This document shows positions 43,673 to 56,700 of a DNA stretch of 64,000 nt, piece after piece. The translations under genes were made by a program, and so were the position numbers. Source of the stretch: Amphibalanus amphitrite (taxonomy: Eukaryota > Arthropoda > Thecostraca > Balanomorpha > Balanidae); contig NW_024882906.1 in the NCBI RefSeq assembly GCF_019059575.1, positions 97,197 through 161,196 of the forward strand, given 5' to 3'. A model generated the notes under the pieces. That model made no database searches, was not told the origin of the DNA, and saw nothing but the letters and a program-made list of their open reading frames with translations. The stretch's first letter is position 1. Each line of letters opens with the position of its first letter.

Positions 43673-44010
43673 GACCACTTCCCTACCGCTACCACGACCC
43701 CTTACCGTGCTATCCTCCGCTGCTGTCCGAGTCTCCAACATTCACAGCCGACCCAGGGACGCACTATAGAGTCCCGACCCGACCCTCAAGTCGCCACTGT
43801 AACACTGGAACACACGGTATTGACTTTGACTGGGCGCCGCTTGAAGTTTACAGGCATGTGGCACGATACATGGGCGCACAGTGGGCCCAGTACACTGTGC
43901 AGCGGGAAATAGTTCAACGGCTTATCTGCGTATTAAAAATAACAGCGATTTTGGCGATATTGATATATAAATTTGTGCGTCTCTTCTTATTGCTTTTCCA
44001 TCACAAGTAG
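43673..44010 (+). CDS. Possible terminal exon ending in a transmembrane segment
   Basis: After an acceptor-like CTTCTGTCCAG (ending at 43672) a frame runs to a TAG at 44010 without a stop. It encodes about 112 residues with PLPYRYHDPLPCYPPLL near the start and VYRHVARYMGAQWAQ in the middle. A long hydrophobic end (ITAILAILIYKF, then LFLLLF) could be a membrane anchor. I do not recognise the family and no upstream exon was found, because the DNA to the left is transposon. It may be a chance frame. Confidence 0.3.
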
Positions 44011-45070
44011 CTGCGTGTATGGGCGTTTCGAAAACAATGTCACTATTATAAACAGCTCCCGTTTGTTGACTATATGATAAACATCATTTATATTGAGGTC
44101 GACCCAATGGCACAGCATTTTAGCTGGCACGATTAGTCACAAGCCCTTATACCAGTTTTACACAAAACGACACCCCACTGATGCAATATAATGTTCGTGT
44201 GGTTCCACTGTGCACCACGGTATCCAACAACAGTCCACAAAGGCTCGCCGTATCGACTACCCGTGACGTCATCATGGCAGTTCAACTGTCTGTCGAACCG
44301 AGGACCATGGGTTATTACGTGGTGCCCCTATAGGAGCATTCCACGTCAAGTGGGACAAAAAATGACCATTTTGAACCTCACCTCCTCCGATTTTTGCGAA
44401 ACTTTCTGAAACTACTCATCTATATGTGAAAAGAATGAGGAACGATTTTCCTTGATAAGCGACAACTATTTGGTATCACCAGGAGCGCGGGAACTACTTT
44501 CCGACTGGGGGGGGGGGGGCACACCATAATAGAGATTAACCTAGGGTACCCCCAAATCCAGTTTTCTCACCGGTTTTAGGCCACTTATTTTTCACCCCTC
44601 GGCTTTTTCAACAAAAAAAGAAAACATTTGCAAAAAAGTGTGGTATTCCGTATCAAAGCTGTGGGGGCACCGCCCCCACGGCCCCAGAGTTGGGGGGGGG
44701 GGGGCAAGCTGCCCCCACTGCCCCCCGGCTCCCGCGCCTATGGGTATCACACTCAGTATCGCAAGAACGGAAAAATCTCGACAATTTTCCTCAACTGGAG
44801 AGAATCCTAAGGGCAGGGTCGCAGGGATATTATTCCTTTGTCGTCAGCTGACAACCAAGCCCCGACCGAGATGGCGAACGTCTATGTTGGAAATAAATAT
44901 TAAACAACGCTTCCTAAAACTGGACATGCCGAACGCGTCCTCTCGGAGTTAATTTTCCGACGAAAAAATATCCGAGGTGCGACACTTTCCGGGTGCCGAA
45001 CACACGCTTTATGTGTCTGTGTCGATGTACACTGAAACGATCATTTGGCATCGTAGCAAGCAATAGCACG
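44011..45070. other. Unassigned sequence with dispersed repeat pieces
   Basis: 44537-44597 is the inverse of 6075-6133. G-run/C-run blocks lie at 44506-44520 and 44660-44730. Nothing coding is supported. Downstream of the next gene on the minus strand this is intergenic. Confidence 0.5.
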
Positions 45071-45076
45071 TTTATT
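45071..45076 (-). terminator. Candidate polyadenylation signal of the ICE1-like gene
   Basis: AATAAA on the minus strand, about 390 bp after the stop codon at 45467-45469. It agrees with 45467 being the true end of the coding region. Confidence 0.4.
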
Positions 45077-45466
45077 CTTCAACCTTACTCTCAAACGGCA
45101 GTGGAAACTATACCATACATCAGTTGAGCATTGATGACTAACATAATCATAGGCTTGGGTCACTGACGTCACTCATGTAGTGACGTCATAGTATGTTACC
45201 TATGACGTCACAGCCCACCAGGCAGTGCATCATTGCCTCTGGATTAGCATATACCAATGCGACAAAAACGGTTGATATCTGAACTATGACAACAAATCGA
45301 CTTCTTCCGATCAGATTTCGCATTTCATTCTATCGCAACCATGACATCATCGACAACCGACTCATCTAACTTACATGGCCTTCAGTTATGTATGAACATT
45401 TTCACAGTAGATTCCTCACACACAAACACACACCTACATCACAGCCAAAAATCCAAGATGGCGCCA

Positions 45467-45878
45467 TCAGAAATATTCGTCGGTAGTTCCGAACCAACGA
45501 GTAACGGGACGAGCTTCGTCCACCGGCCGACAGGTGGCAGCAGCTACGACACCAGTTTTGAGGTTTGTTGCACGAATGGCCCTACTATCACCAGAAGCAC
45601 CAACCGCTCCACAGATGACGCTAGTAGCGCCAGGTGCAGTATAGGTGGCACTGTTGTCCTTCACTGCCGACGCAGTATAGATGGCACTGCTATCACCCGC
45701 GGCACTATAGATGGCGCTTTCTCCCGCCGCTGAACTATAGGTGGCGCTGTTTTCGGTCACCTCCGGCAGTGCACTCAGACACTGTCTAAGTCGTCGATCG
45801 GTTTCTTCGGGAAGATGCCGCCGTAGAAGCAGATCAATGGCGTAACGAGCCGCAGATGTGACCGGAGACGCGGCTGTG

Positions 45879-45929
<51 letters not shown>

Positions 45930-46041
45930 GAGAGAGAGAGAGACGAGAGAGAGAGACGAGAGAGAGACGAGAGAGACGAGAGAGACGAGAGAGAGACGAG
46001 AGAGAGACGAGAGAGAGACGAGAGACGAGAGACGAGAGACG

Positions 46042-46129
<88 letters not shown>

Positions 46130-47814
46130 CGGCGTTAGATAAAATGCAGATATAACAAAACACGATTTTTGCAAGCTAGTTGAATGGAATGTTTTCAACG
46201 AAGGAATAGGAATTTCCTACGATTTACGAACAGTGGAAATCACTATCTTTTACAATGAGTTTTGCCTTGTCATTGGCGCTACCGTGCGTGTCGATCTAAA
46301 CACAACGGTTCTACTGCCTACATTGATAAAAAGCGGACCCACCACATCTATCGATCACAAACACACTGGTGCTGCCACCTATATCAACCACCAGACTTGT
46401 GTCCCCACCTATATCAATTCAAAACACACTGGTGCCGCCACCTAGTTACATCAATTACGAGCACACCCGTGCTGCCACCTACCGTCCGTGGCGCCATGCA
46501 GCGTCACTCCTTCCAAGATACAGACTGCCTCCTCCATCAGTCTATCGGTTGGTGTCTGATAGAACGCCGCCAGATCCCCTAAAAAAAAAAACGGAGACAT
46601 CGAGAGACGTCAGATAGCGGTAAGAGTAGATATTTATAGAGATAGCGCTGCATATTTTATTAGATATTTTAGTAGATACCGCTGCGCATATTTTAGTAGA
46701 TACCGCTGCGATCACGACTAGTAGGTATCATTACCAGGGCTGCGGAGTCGATGGATTTTCGGGTGAATCCGACTCCGACTCCCGACTCCGGCTCCGGCAT
46801 CGAACGTTTCTCTCCAAATCCTTATCATGATAATAATGTTCAAAGTGGAGATGTTTTTATTTTGCCTGAAACGATCCTATTGCGTTCTCGCTTCTCAGGC
46901 CGTACATTGCAAACATGCTTTAAAAATGTCATGCAGAATTAAAAACAGGTTCTGGCGAATCCACCGTCTTCTGTTTCTTTCGCTGAATACGCTCGTCTAA
47001 AACAAGAATATGGCCTTATTTGGACAAAATTTGATTTCGAAACGTCAGCGAACGTAGTATCGTCAAGCAGATAGGTGCGGGGCATGACATTCAGCCACGC
47101 AGCGTTAGCTCCGATACGGAGTCGAAGTCGGTTTAGTGGCTCCAACTCGGACTCCCACTCCGGGCAAAACTGTCGACTCCGACCGATACAGACTCCGACT
47201 CCACCTCCGCAGCCCTGATCATTACTGTTACCGCCAGCACACACATAAAGAGTATACCTACATAATTATACCAAGGAGCGTCTACATTGAGCTTCGCTTA
47301 GTATCCATCTGCATTCAGTTTGTATATGTATGCTCGGTAAATAGCGCTAGCAATCGCATCATCTGTATGAGTTTTGCAATGCTACCAGTCACTGAAATTT
47401 ACTCCGTATCTTTTATATCACTGTCACAAGTACCCACCACCAATACTTCCGTAATAGCACAATAAGCCGCACCACCTCAAACTCCCCAATTACCACCTCA
47501 CAATCCCCAAACTCCCCCAGCTCACACTCCCTCTAACTCTCCCCCACACTCCCCCTCACCCCTTACTCCCCATACCTGTGAGTCTGACCGCAGCAGCCGC
47601 CCCCGTCTCCATGTTCATCGTCCTGTTCCCCGCATCACTTCTCCTCGCCAGCAGCGGCACCACGGCCTTCTCCAGGGGACAGTCGTTGGTCCACTTAGGT
47701 CCACGAATAGCCGAGAGGAGCAGCAGGGCGGCGCAGTGTTGTAGAGAGGCGTCTTCGGTGTCGCTTTCTGTGGAGGGAGGTGTGTGGTTAGAGGCGAGGG
47801 GGCGGTGGGTAAGA

Positions 47815-47876
<62 letters not shown>

Positions 47877-47961
47877 ATCGGTGATAGAGTACCAGACTCC
47901 CTCATTCACTCTGAATCTCTTTGGGGAGAGAATGAGGGAGCTTGGTACTCTATCATCATCG

Positions 47962-48044
<83 letters not shown>

Positions 48045-48070
48045 TCTCTCTCTGTCTCTCTGTCTCTCTG

Positions 48071-48158
<88 letters not shown>

Positions 48159-50755
48159 ACATTACCTTTTTTCTCTCTACCTCCCCTTCTCTGTCTTTCT
48201 CTCCCTGATCCCTCCCACTCCTCTCACACATAACCCCACCTCCCTCCCTCTCTCCCCTCTTTCTTACCTGTCATCTCAATCACCAGCCGATCCGCCAGCA
48301 TTTCTGCGTCACAGATTCCCAGCTCTCCTGTGTCAACTCTGCCGTAACTAGCTCTGATCAGCGGCTGGAGGGTTCCTATGACCTCTTGTTGGTCTTCAGA
48401 AGGGGAGACGAGAGCCACGCAGAGAAGAACACGCTCCAACGGAGAGATCGAGATGTCTGGGGGGAGAGGAGGAGGGTGAGATATTGAAAGGCACCCTCCC
48501 ATCTTTAAAAAAGTTAATGAATTGGCATAAACATGATGTCTCGATAGATTCACTTTAAAGACATTAACACATGGGTTTGTTGCACGCTCATATATCGAAG
48601 CGTTTTTTTTCCAAATACCACATCTGTTCTCCCGTGAATTTCCGACAATTTTGATGAAAACTTTTAAAAAGGAGTAACCGTACAGTTACTCGCTTTTGTT
48701 TGTCTTTTTTGGCAGTTTAAGCAATGGCAGCACAAGCTAACGAACACACGTGATTAGGATCGGATGATTGGACACTTTTTAAAAAGGGCGTTTTGTGATT
48801 CCCGGAAATTCACGGAAGAACAGTTGTGGGGTTTGGAAAAACGCGTCGATTCCCACACAACATTTTACATAAATGCGTCACATATCAACTTCCATCTACC
48901 AAGTGCAATTATAATGCTTTGGTAAGGTTAGGTTGCGTTATGTCATGTTGAGTTGAATAGGGTAACAGTCAATTCTTTTCTTTTCATCTAGGAAAAAAAA
49001 AATCCCAAGTAAATACAACTCCACGTGAGTTGTATAATTTGCATCTCCTTACCTTTCCTGCGTCCGAACGCCCGTGGCCAGCTGGACATAACAGCCAGCA
49101 GATAGGAGCACAGTTCAGCCGGGTGTCTGAGGGCGACATCTAGGAGCAGCGAGCGACACTCACTAGTAGCGCCCCACAGCCGACAGAGGGCAGCGTGGAG
49201 GCGGAGCAGCTGGCGCCGAGCCGGCAGCTGGAACAGGGGAGGGACAGCGAAATAGATCAAACAGACGGTACAATTGCAGTCGAAGGGGTAGCTGGGACAG
49301 GAGCGGGACGGAGAAATAATTCAGCAAATCTTAGGGTCTGTTCCAGTCGCACTTCCCAATACCTCTAAACTCCTCCAAGATTGCTTCCTGTTCCAGTGCC
49401 AGCTCTAGCCCCATACAAAGCCAAGGAGGGCCCTGCTCCAACCTCCTCTATCTTGCTCTTGGAGGAGTTTAGAGGTGTTAGGAAGTGCGACTGGAACAGA
49501 CTCCTAGTGAAATCCCAATCCCCACCACCAGGATACCCTCAACAACTAACATCCCTAACACCAAAATGGACTCGCCCACATACCTCCCCCCACCATCAAA
49601 ATGGACTCGTCCACTCACCTCCCCCACCACCAAAATGGACTCGCCCATCGACCTCTCCCCTACTAACCGGCAGCTCCGGTTGTCTCCTCAGCAGCTGCTC
49701 GCGGCAGGCCGTCCTCAACAGCGCCTGCAGTCGTGGCCGGTTCCGTCTCTGAAGCTGTACTGCGCATGCGCAAACACGCGCCACTTCCGGTGCTGGCTCG
49801 GCGGTGAGATCAAAGGTGCCTCGCTCGTCCTTCGGTTGGGGCGGTGGAGACTCGGGTATCAGAGCCATTCGGTGGCAGAGGTGACTGTTGGATGGAGAGG
49901 AGGGTGGTTATATTAAACCAAGGCGGAGTTGGCTTGACTTGATGGGACGAGACGCAACGCCTAACGACAACAACACAAAAAGACATTTTATTTAGGGAAA
50001 TTCACTGGTAGGGGCGTACTATCATATTAAAATTTGAGGAGCGATAGGACCTGAGGCCAGTTTTACAACAGAAAAATAGCCGCCTGCCGGAATTTTTTGT
50101 CGTAAGACCGCTTCACACACGCGATGGGCATGTACATAAGAGGATAGGGCTATACCGTTCACGCTCCGTATGTGAAGCGGTCTTTAGGCAGAAGACCGCG
50201 TCCGGCTTCTTCCGGCAGGTGGCTATTTTTATGTTGGTAAAACTGGTCTCAGGACTAATGATTAGCACCAACGTATAAATAGCACTAAATAAAACAGCTA
50301 GAAGCAAGGTGCTTCCCTGCTAACAAAATAAAAAGACCCCCTCTACAAAATCCAACAATAGACTACCGTAAAGTAGGGCTATTTGAGACAGTGGGGCTAT
50401 TTGAGACAGCATTTAAAACCGCTATAAAATGAAGATCGTTTGATTTTGTGTGATATTTTTGCTCAGGGAGGTGTGGAATCGAGCAGTAAATCGCCTGAGC
50501 AAAAAATTAAGCATAATTTTTAAGTGGTTTTTATTTTATAGCAATTTTAAATACTGTCTCAAATAGCCCCACTGTCTCAAATAGCCCCACCTTACGGTAC
50601 CAGTAAGACGTCCTCTCACCTAACAATGGACTCGTCCGTAGCATTGCTACCGCCCACTCTGACCAGCAGCTGTTTCCAGCCAGCTGTGTTCGGCTGCTCA
50701 TTCACCAGCTGACCAATCAGAAGCGCCAGATCGGCCTCCGATAGCGGACCAGCAG
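45467..50755 (-). CDS. ICE1: C-terminal helical domain exons of the ICE1-like gene
   Basis: Seven exons of 136, 217, 175, 189, 192, 96 and 407 bp encode a leucine-rich all-helical region such as a HEAT-like scaffold. Phases between them are 2, 0, 1, 1, 1, 1. The second exon contains TGCGCATGCGCA in frame. The last exon ends in Ala/Thr/Ser-rich repeats (SATYSSA, SAIYSAA, SAIYTAS) that look like a recent extension from a simple repeat. Confidence 0.8.
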
Positions 50756-53700
50756 CTGGCGGTGAACAGGACATGTGCACGTTGGTTAGCGCAGACAATG
50801 GAGACGATCACACCTGCGACGAAATACTAAGTTTTTCTCAAATATTTATGACGAAAAATATTACCACTGTTATAACTGGACAGTGCTGCATAGGAACAAA
50901 CACTAACCACATTTTAATATATTCCAGATAGATATACTCTAATCTAGTGAGATCATTTCACATTGCATGTACGTGAATGAGCATGTCAGGCTACCTAATG
51001 GTTCCTTGATATACCTGGTATACTTCATACTTTATCTCAAAGGTACCTGATCGCTTCAAGAGAAAATATTTAGTAAAATGCCAGTACATCGCGCTCACCC
51101 TCCCACTTAACTCACCAATCTTTGACAGAATCGCCGAGGCGTCCGTTGAACACGTGGCAGACTCGACGCCCGTCGTTGTAGGCTGCATCACTGACGGCGT
51201 ATCCGACATCCGTGCCGGCGTCGTTTCCCACGGCACTGCTGGCCGCAGGGATGCAACCGGCAACGGCGTAGGCATCTGAGGCAGCCGAGCGTTAGACTTA
51301 GAAGACATCGCTACGGATGGCCACATCGGAGGCAGCGAAGTGTTGGGTGATGGCGACATGCCGGGATGAGGCGACATCTGGGACCACCCAGCGTTTGATG
51401 CCGGCGACATGGCAGGGGACGGAGTAGGAGGTTTCTCCAAGAGTTGATAAAAGCTCGGCAGCTGCTGTGTCTCATTCTGCTTCGACGTTTTCCGATGCGT
51501 GACTCGAGGTGCGGAAGTTTTGACCCGCGATGATGCGTCGGTAGTTGGCGCAGCCTGGTGAGCCATGCGAGGTCGTTTGGTGGGTGGTCGGTGGTCTTCT
51601 ACCTCTTCGAGTAGAGCGGGAGTAGGCTGTGCGGGTTTCTGACGCTCGGCACGACCCACTGTGATGTTGCTGAGCTTTGGTGGCACTCCAACCGAGTTTG
51701 ACGCACCAGGAGCCGCATGTGTCGGGCTTGTCTTCTGCGGTGGATCAGAACACCTTGTGAATTCACTTGACGAAGACATGTCTAACCTTCCGTGCTTCGT
51801 AACCATGGAGGAGTCACTCTTCCCTGAAGCCTTCTGCAATTTCTCAAAGGTCGCATCAGTCTTGTGGGATAAGCTCTTCCTCAACGGAGCCCTCCGTCGC
51901 TCCCTCGCTTCGGTCAGAAGATCTGAACCAGTCATACTCCTTCCCAAGGGATAAGCTTCAGCTGAACCGTCAGACGAACGCAGCTTTGACTCGCGAGGTC
52001 TCGACGCCCAGGCGCCTAGAGCTTCTAGATCCTCAGGCGGTGGACGAGACTGGCGGTATTCATTCTGGACCTCAACACTCGGGGTGATGCGTGGAACAAG
52101 ACGGGTCGTCGTCTCCGCCGAGCTGATGACCGGGGTTTGAGACGAAGTTTTAGTCGCGAATGCTCCAACACGAGAAGGAAGCGTCGGTGTTGCTGATGAC
52201 CGGCTGTTAGCTCTGCGGAGTTTGGCCAGAAGCCGCGAGCCGCGACCAACTTCCTTCCTCGGTGGGCCTTCCAGGGACCCAGTCACAGACACAGGGCGGG
52301 ATGGGCGAACAAAGACGTTTGGCGCCGCAGGACGTTGTGGAAGAGACTCCGACACATCAACGTCTTGATTGATCTGCGGGGTCGCTGTTTCTATGACGTC
52401 ATCTGAAGGCGGCGACAAGGGACGTTTCTGTTTCTTCCTACCCTTTCGAGCACCACTTGCAGGCTCCACTGTCTCCTTCAATGAGGAGACCGAGTCCGGT
52501 AGACTTGTCGTGTCCATCTCAGGTTCATCTTCTTGACTGGCTGCATGTTCCTGTTGTTTGCAGCTCCGCTTAGCTGCTGCATTTTCTTGCGCTGTAGGGT
52601 GCATCGTCGGGAGACCAACAGCTCTTTCGGGAGCATAAGCCTCTTTGGTTAGAGCCGAGGTGACAACTCCTTCGCTTGCTCGCTTTTTGCGTTTCCTTGG
52701 TTCGCTATCTCCTTCTCGCCCAACTGCTTTCGTCGCAGTCAAGTCACCTGCTCTGGTTTCCCTCCGCACTTTTGTCGGACGACATCTTGTTTCTGTGCCA
52801 GTGTCAGGATACGATATTGGACCAGGTTTCACTCTGGTGAACTTCCCAAGTGTTCCTTCGTCGGAGCCTTTCCTCTCCCGTTGAGGAAGACGACCTGGTT
52901 TCTGTGCGGGGGCTTGTTTCGGAGATTCTGATCTTCCTTCATCCGTCAGCGAATCTTCTACACCTGCCTTCGCTACCTCCCCACGAACTCTATCACGCGA
53001 ACCATCATCCACAATTTCTCTCTCAGCATCACCGGTGTGGGCTTCCTCAACACAACGCGCACTTGGCTCGGTCGAGTCCTGGGTCATGTCCATGGAGCCA
53101 TCTTCGATCATCAGCCTACTGTCATTATCTCCTGAGCTGTCAGAGTCTGACGATACTTCGGCAGCCCACTCGTGATTGTCGTCAACAGCTTCATCAGCTT
53201 CTCCACCAACTGTTGGCTGCTGTTCAAGGGTTTCTGCACGCTCATGCTCCATGTCCTCGCTAGCCTGAGCTTGGTCACACACATCGGACCGGGTTGTTTC
53301 GCCCTTATATGCATTTACGACCACGTTATCTTTGCTTGAGAGTTGCGCCAAGGCGTTGCTACATCCTTCCTCTCCCGTGGGCAAAGGGTTCTTACTGGTA
53401 GCTTGAGACAGATAGGTCTTGCTGACAGACGGTACCAGAGGGTCGCTCTTACCGGCAAATGAAGCTGCTTTGCTAGGCTCCATGCTGAGCCGGCTACCGG
53501 GCATTGACACCTGCCTAGCTGTAGGTCTCGCTCGGAGAACTCTGGATGGTCTCAGCAGAGCCTCCACAGGGTGTATGGCCAGTCGGGTCGGAGCGATGGT
53601 AACAGATGAAAGGGCAGATGATGTGATAGGGTTAGATGTGTCAGCACGAGGCTCTTCACTAAGAGCAGATGGTCTAACTGCGAGGTTTCTGGCCGGAACT

Positions 53701-56700
53701 TGCAGATGAGAAGCTTCGCTCGACTCTTTAGAAGGGTGTCTGAGAGAGGGTGGATCACTTGACGCCAATTCCAACTTCTCTGAGGACGCAGACGTTTTCG
53801 GTTGGTCTTCGTTAACGGCCTTACCAGCAGGTGACACTTCATGAGAAGAAGCCTGCAGATTTTCACCAAGACTAGACGCCACCTCCACAGCATCACTACA
53901 CTTCCTGCTCCTCAACTGTCTCATGGGCGACGCCGTTTCCACCAAGTTCGAACGCTCCGAGTTCTTCTGCCCTAGTGGCGACTGTGGGTGCAGCGGCGAT
54001 ACCTTCGTTCCCACTTCCTTGGCATTCTCATCTCCGGAATCGGTTTCGACTGCCCTTCTTTCTCGTCGGAGACCAGGCCTTCCCGCTCGGGGAGATCGAA
54101 GCCCGGTTGAGCCGTCCTCTATACCGTCCTGACGAGTAGGCATCCGGCGTCGGACTACTTCCGGGACACTCGGTTCTACTGCCGTCTCTGATGAGGTCTC
54201 ACTGGTTCTGGATCTGCGGCGTCGGCTCGTAGGGGAGACCTCCGATTCGCTTGCGGTCTCGGTGGCTCTACTTTTGAGTCGACACATTTCTAGAGCCGGT
54301 TCTGCCTCATCCACTGACCTACTTGTTCTCGTTCGTCGGAGTTCCGTCGTGGAAGACTCGGTCTCTGCCTTGTCTGGGGTTTCGATGAGTGGTGTTCCAC
54401 GACGCCTTGTTGCGGGGACGTTTCCTGGAGCTGGCTGCTCTGCGGTCTCTGTGGCCTTCGTTCGTCGACGCTCGGCCGTCAGAGAGTGCTTCCGTTCAGA
54501 TTCGTGGTCACCACCTGCAGTTTTACCAACACTGGCGCTTCTGAGGTTGTGTCGCAGCTGTCTTGGCGATTGTGACGGTGTTGTGCTGTTTCTCTGTCGT
54601 CGAAGACTTCTTGTCCGTGTTGGTGACGATGAGGCTGCATCGTCCTCTGTTGAGCCGATCTCGATTCCTTCCACTGCCATCGCTCTCCGACCGGCCCTGT
54701 CACTTGCGTTCCTCGAAGAACAGGGGCGCATTTGAGATGCTGTCTTCTCAGAGAGCATCGAAACTTCTGAGCTCTGGTCAGCGTGATTACGTGAAGATGC
54801 ACTTCCAGCGGTAGATTCAGCCACTGAAGCATCATTCACTCTACCCTCGCACTGGGTAAGCGCCGCCGCCGACCGGCTTCTGCTATCCCGAGTAAGCGTT
54901 CTACTTTGTGCTACCATTCGAGCAAGTTTTAGCTCGTGACTCTGCGCCCAACGCCTCAGTTTCGCCGAAACGAGATGACTATCCACTGATGATAGATAAA
55001 ACCCATCGAAAGGAGCGTCATCCACCCAATCAGCGACGGAGCGATATTGACGGGTACCTCTGGAGTCATCCACATTCACAAGCGCTATGCCAGCCAGCCG
55101 TGGAGAAGCACGTATGTTCACATCTTCGGACTGCCTGAGCAAGCTCCTGGAAGAGTCCTTCCGCCTCTTCCTCAACGATCTTGCTGGAAGGACAGAACCG
55201 TCATCTGTATCGTCAGGTTCTACCACCTTTTGTACCAGGCTTGACCGTGTTTTCCTGCGGGAGCTTCGCGTGGCAGGTGGTTGATGTTTCGCCGACTCAT
55301 CATCAGGACTTCTTCGACTGTTTCTGGTGTTTCTTCGCGAAGCTGCTTGCTCTTCTTCCTCAGACGAGTCACTGCTCAGTGGGCGAATGATTCTCCGACG
55401 CTTGACTCGTCGCCGGCCGGGCGCATAGTCTGACTCTGACTCTGCGTCTGACTTGTGCGACTCTGCGGCGACTTCTTGATAGCCCGTATCTCTAACCACG
55501 GTGGAGTCTGAGTCATCAACGTCTGCGTTCTCCGGCTGCATCGTCTGTGTACTTGGCGTTTCGTTTTCAGTGGTCTGACTGGTCTTGCGAGCCTCACTGT
55601 CAGGATCGGTCACATTGCGACTGGTGGGTTCAGTCTGATCTTCAATAAGTGATGCCGAAGTCGCGTCATCAGCACTCTCCACCAAAGGAAGATCTGGTGG
55701 CCCCGTATTGGTGGCGTCCGCCATCTGTTCTTTGTCCAGGTTTCGGGCACCACAGGGAATCAAGGTGGGTGGTGGGAGAGCGTCAGCTCCAGGTATCGGA
55801 TGCAGACTCTGCTCTCTTGATCCTGGTAATGTCTGGTTAGTCAAAGTGCCATCCTCTTTGTTCGAGCTACAGGGAGCCGAGCGTGGCATTGCGTCTTTTT
55901 GAATCGTGCTGGTCTCTTGAGCCGTAATGCGCGCTGTCAGGAGACCAGCATCACCTTGAGACTTATCAAGCTCTTCTGTTGGAACCGAGGTCACACCTGC
56001 CTCGATTGCTCGATGTTCGTCATCTTGTACCGCCAAGCGATTTTGTCTCGGAAGTCCGGCCAACGTGCGACTAACGGCTCGTGGATCTTTCTCAGTCACT
56101 CCTTTCTCGGAACACGCGCTAGGTGGTTCTTCTCGTCCCACAGACGACGCAGGTGCTGCTTCTGACGCACCATTTCTTACTTCATCCAGCGAGCTTCGTC
56201 CAGATGAACCCACACTTTCCCCTCGGCCATCCTGAATCATCCCCAAACAAACTTCAGGCATCTCTTGTTGTTCCTTTTTGGGAAACACAAGTCCGACGCC
56301 TTGCCCAGACGCCCTCCAGTTTCCCTCAGCAGCCATGAGATGCCTCCGCCACCAGCTTCTCGGCATCAAACGATCTCGAGGCTCTCGATCTGCGAAGTTG
56401 ACCGCCGATATCCCAGCTAGCAGCGGAAGACAGCCAGGAAGCTTCGCTGCACGTCTTAGCGAGCCTCTACGCGTGAGACGGACCAGTCGACGACGGTTCG
56501 GTGTCTCCGATGGACCTTGAAGCCGACGAAGACGACGTGACCAATCAAAGCGGCAGCCTGAGGCTGAGAAGGGCATGCGTCGGCCTGATGACACTGAAGA
56601 AGCTGACGCAGAGGAAGAGGTGATGTTGGAGAGGGCCGCAGAAGCTCTGGTGGGACATGTTGAGGTTGATGCAGTTGTGGAGGCAGGAGTTGGGATGCTC

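Noticed and set aside
45341..45733. Plus-strand Ser/Thr-rich frame
   Set aside because: Antisense to the last exon of the ICE1-like gene and its simple repeat.
45834..48231. Ser-Leu and Arg-Glu repeat proteins
   Set aside because: Translations of GA/CT microsatellites within introns.
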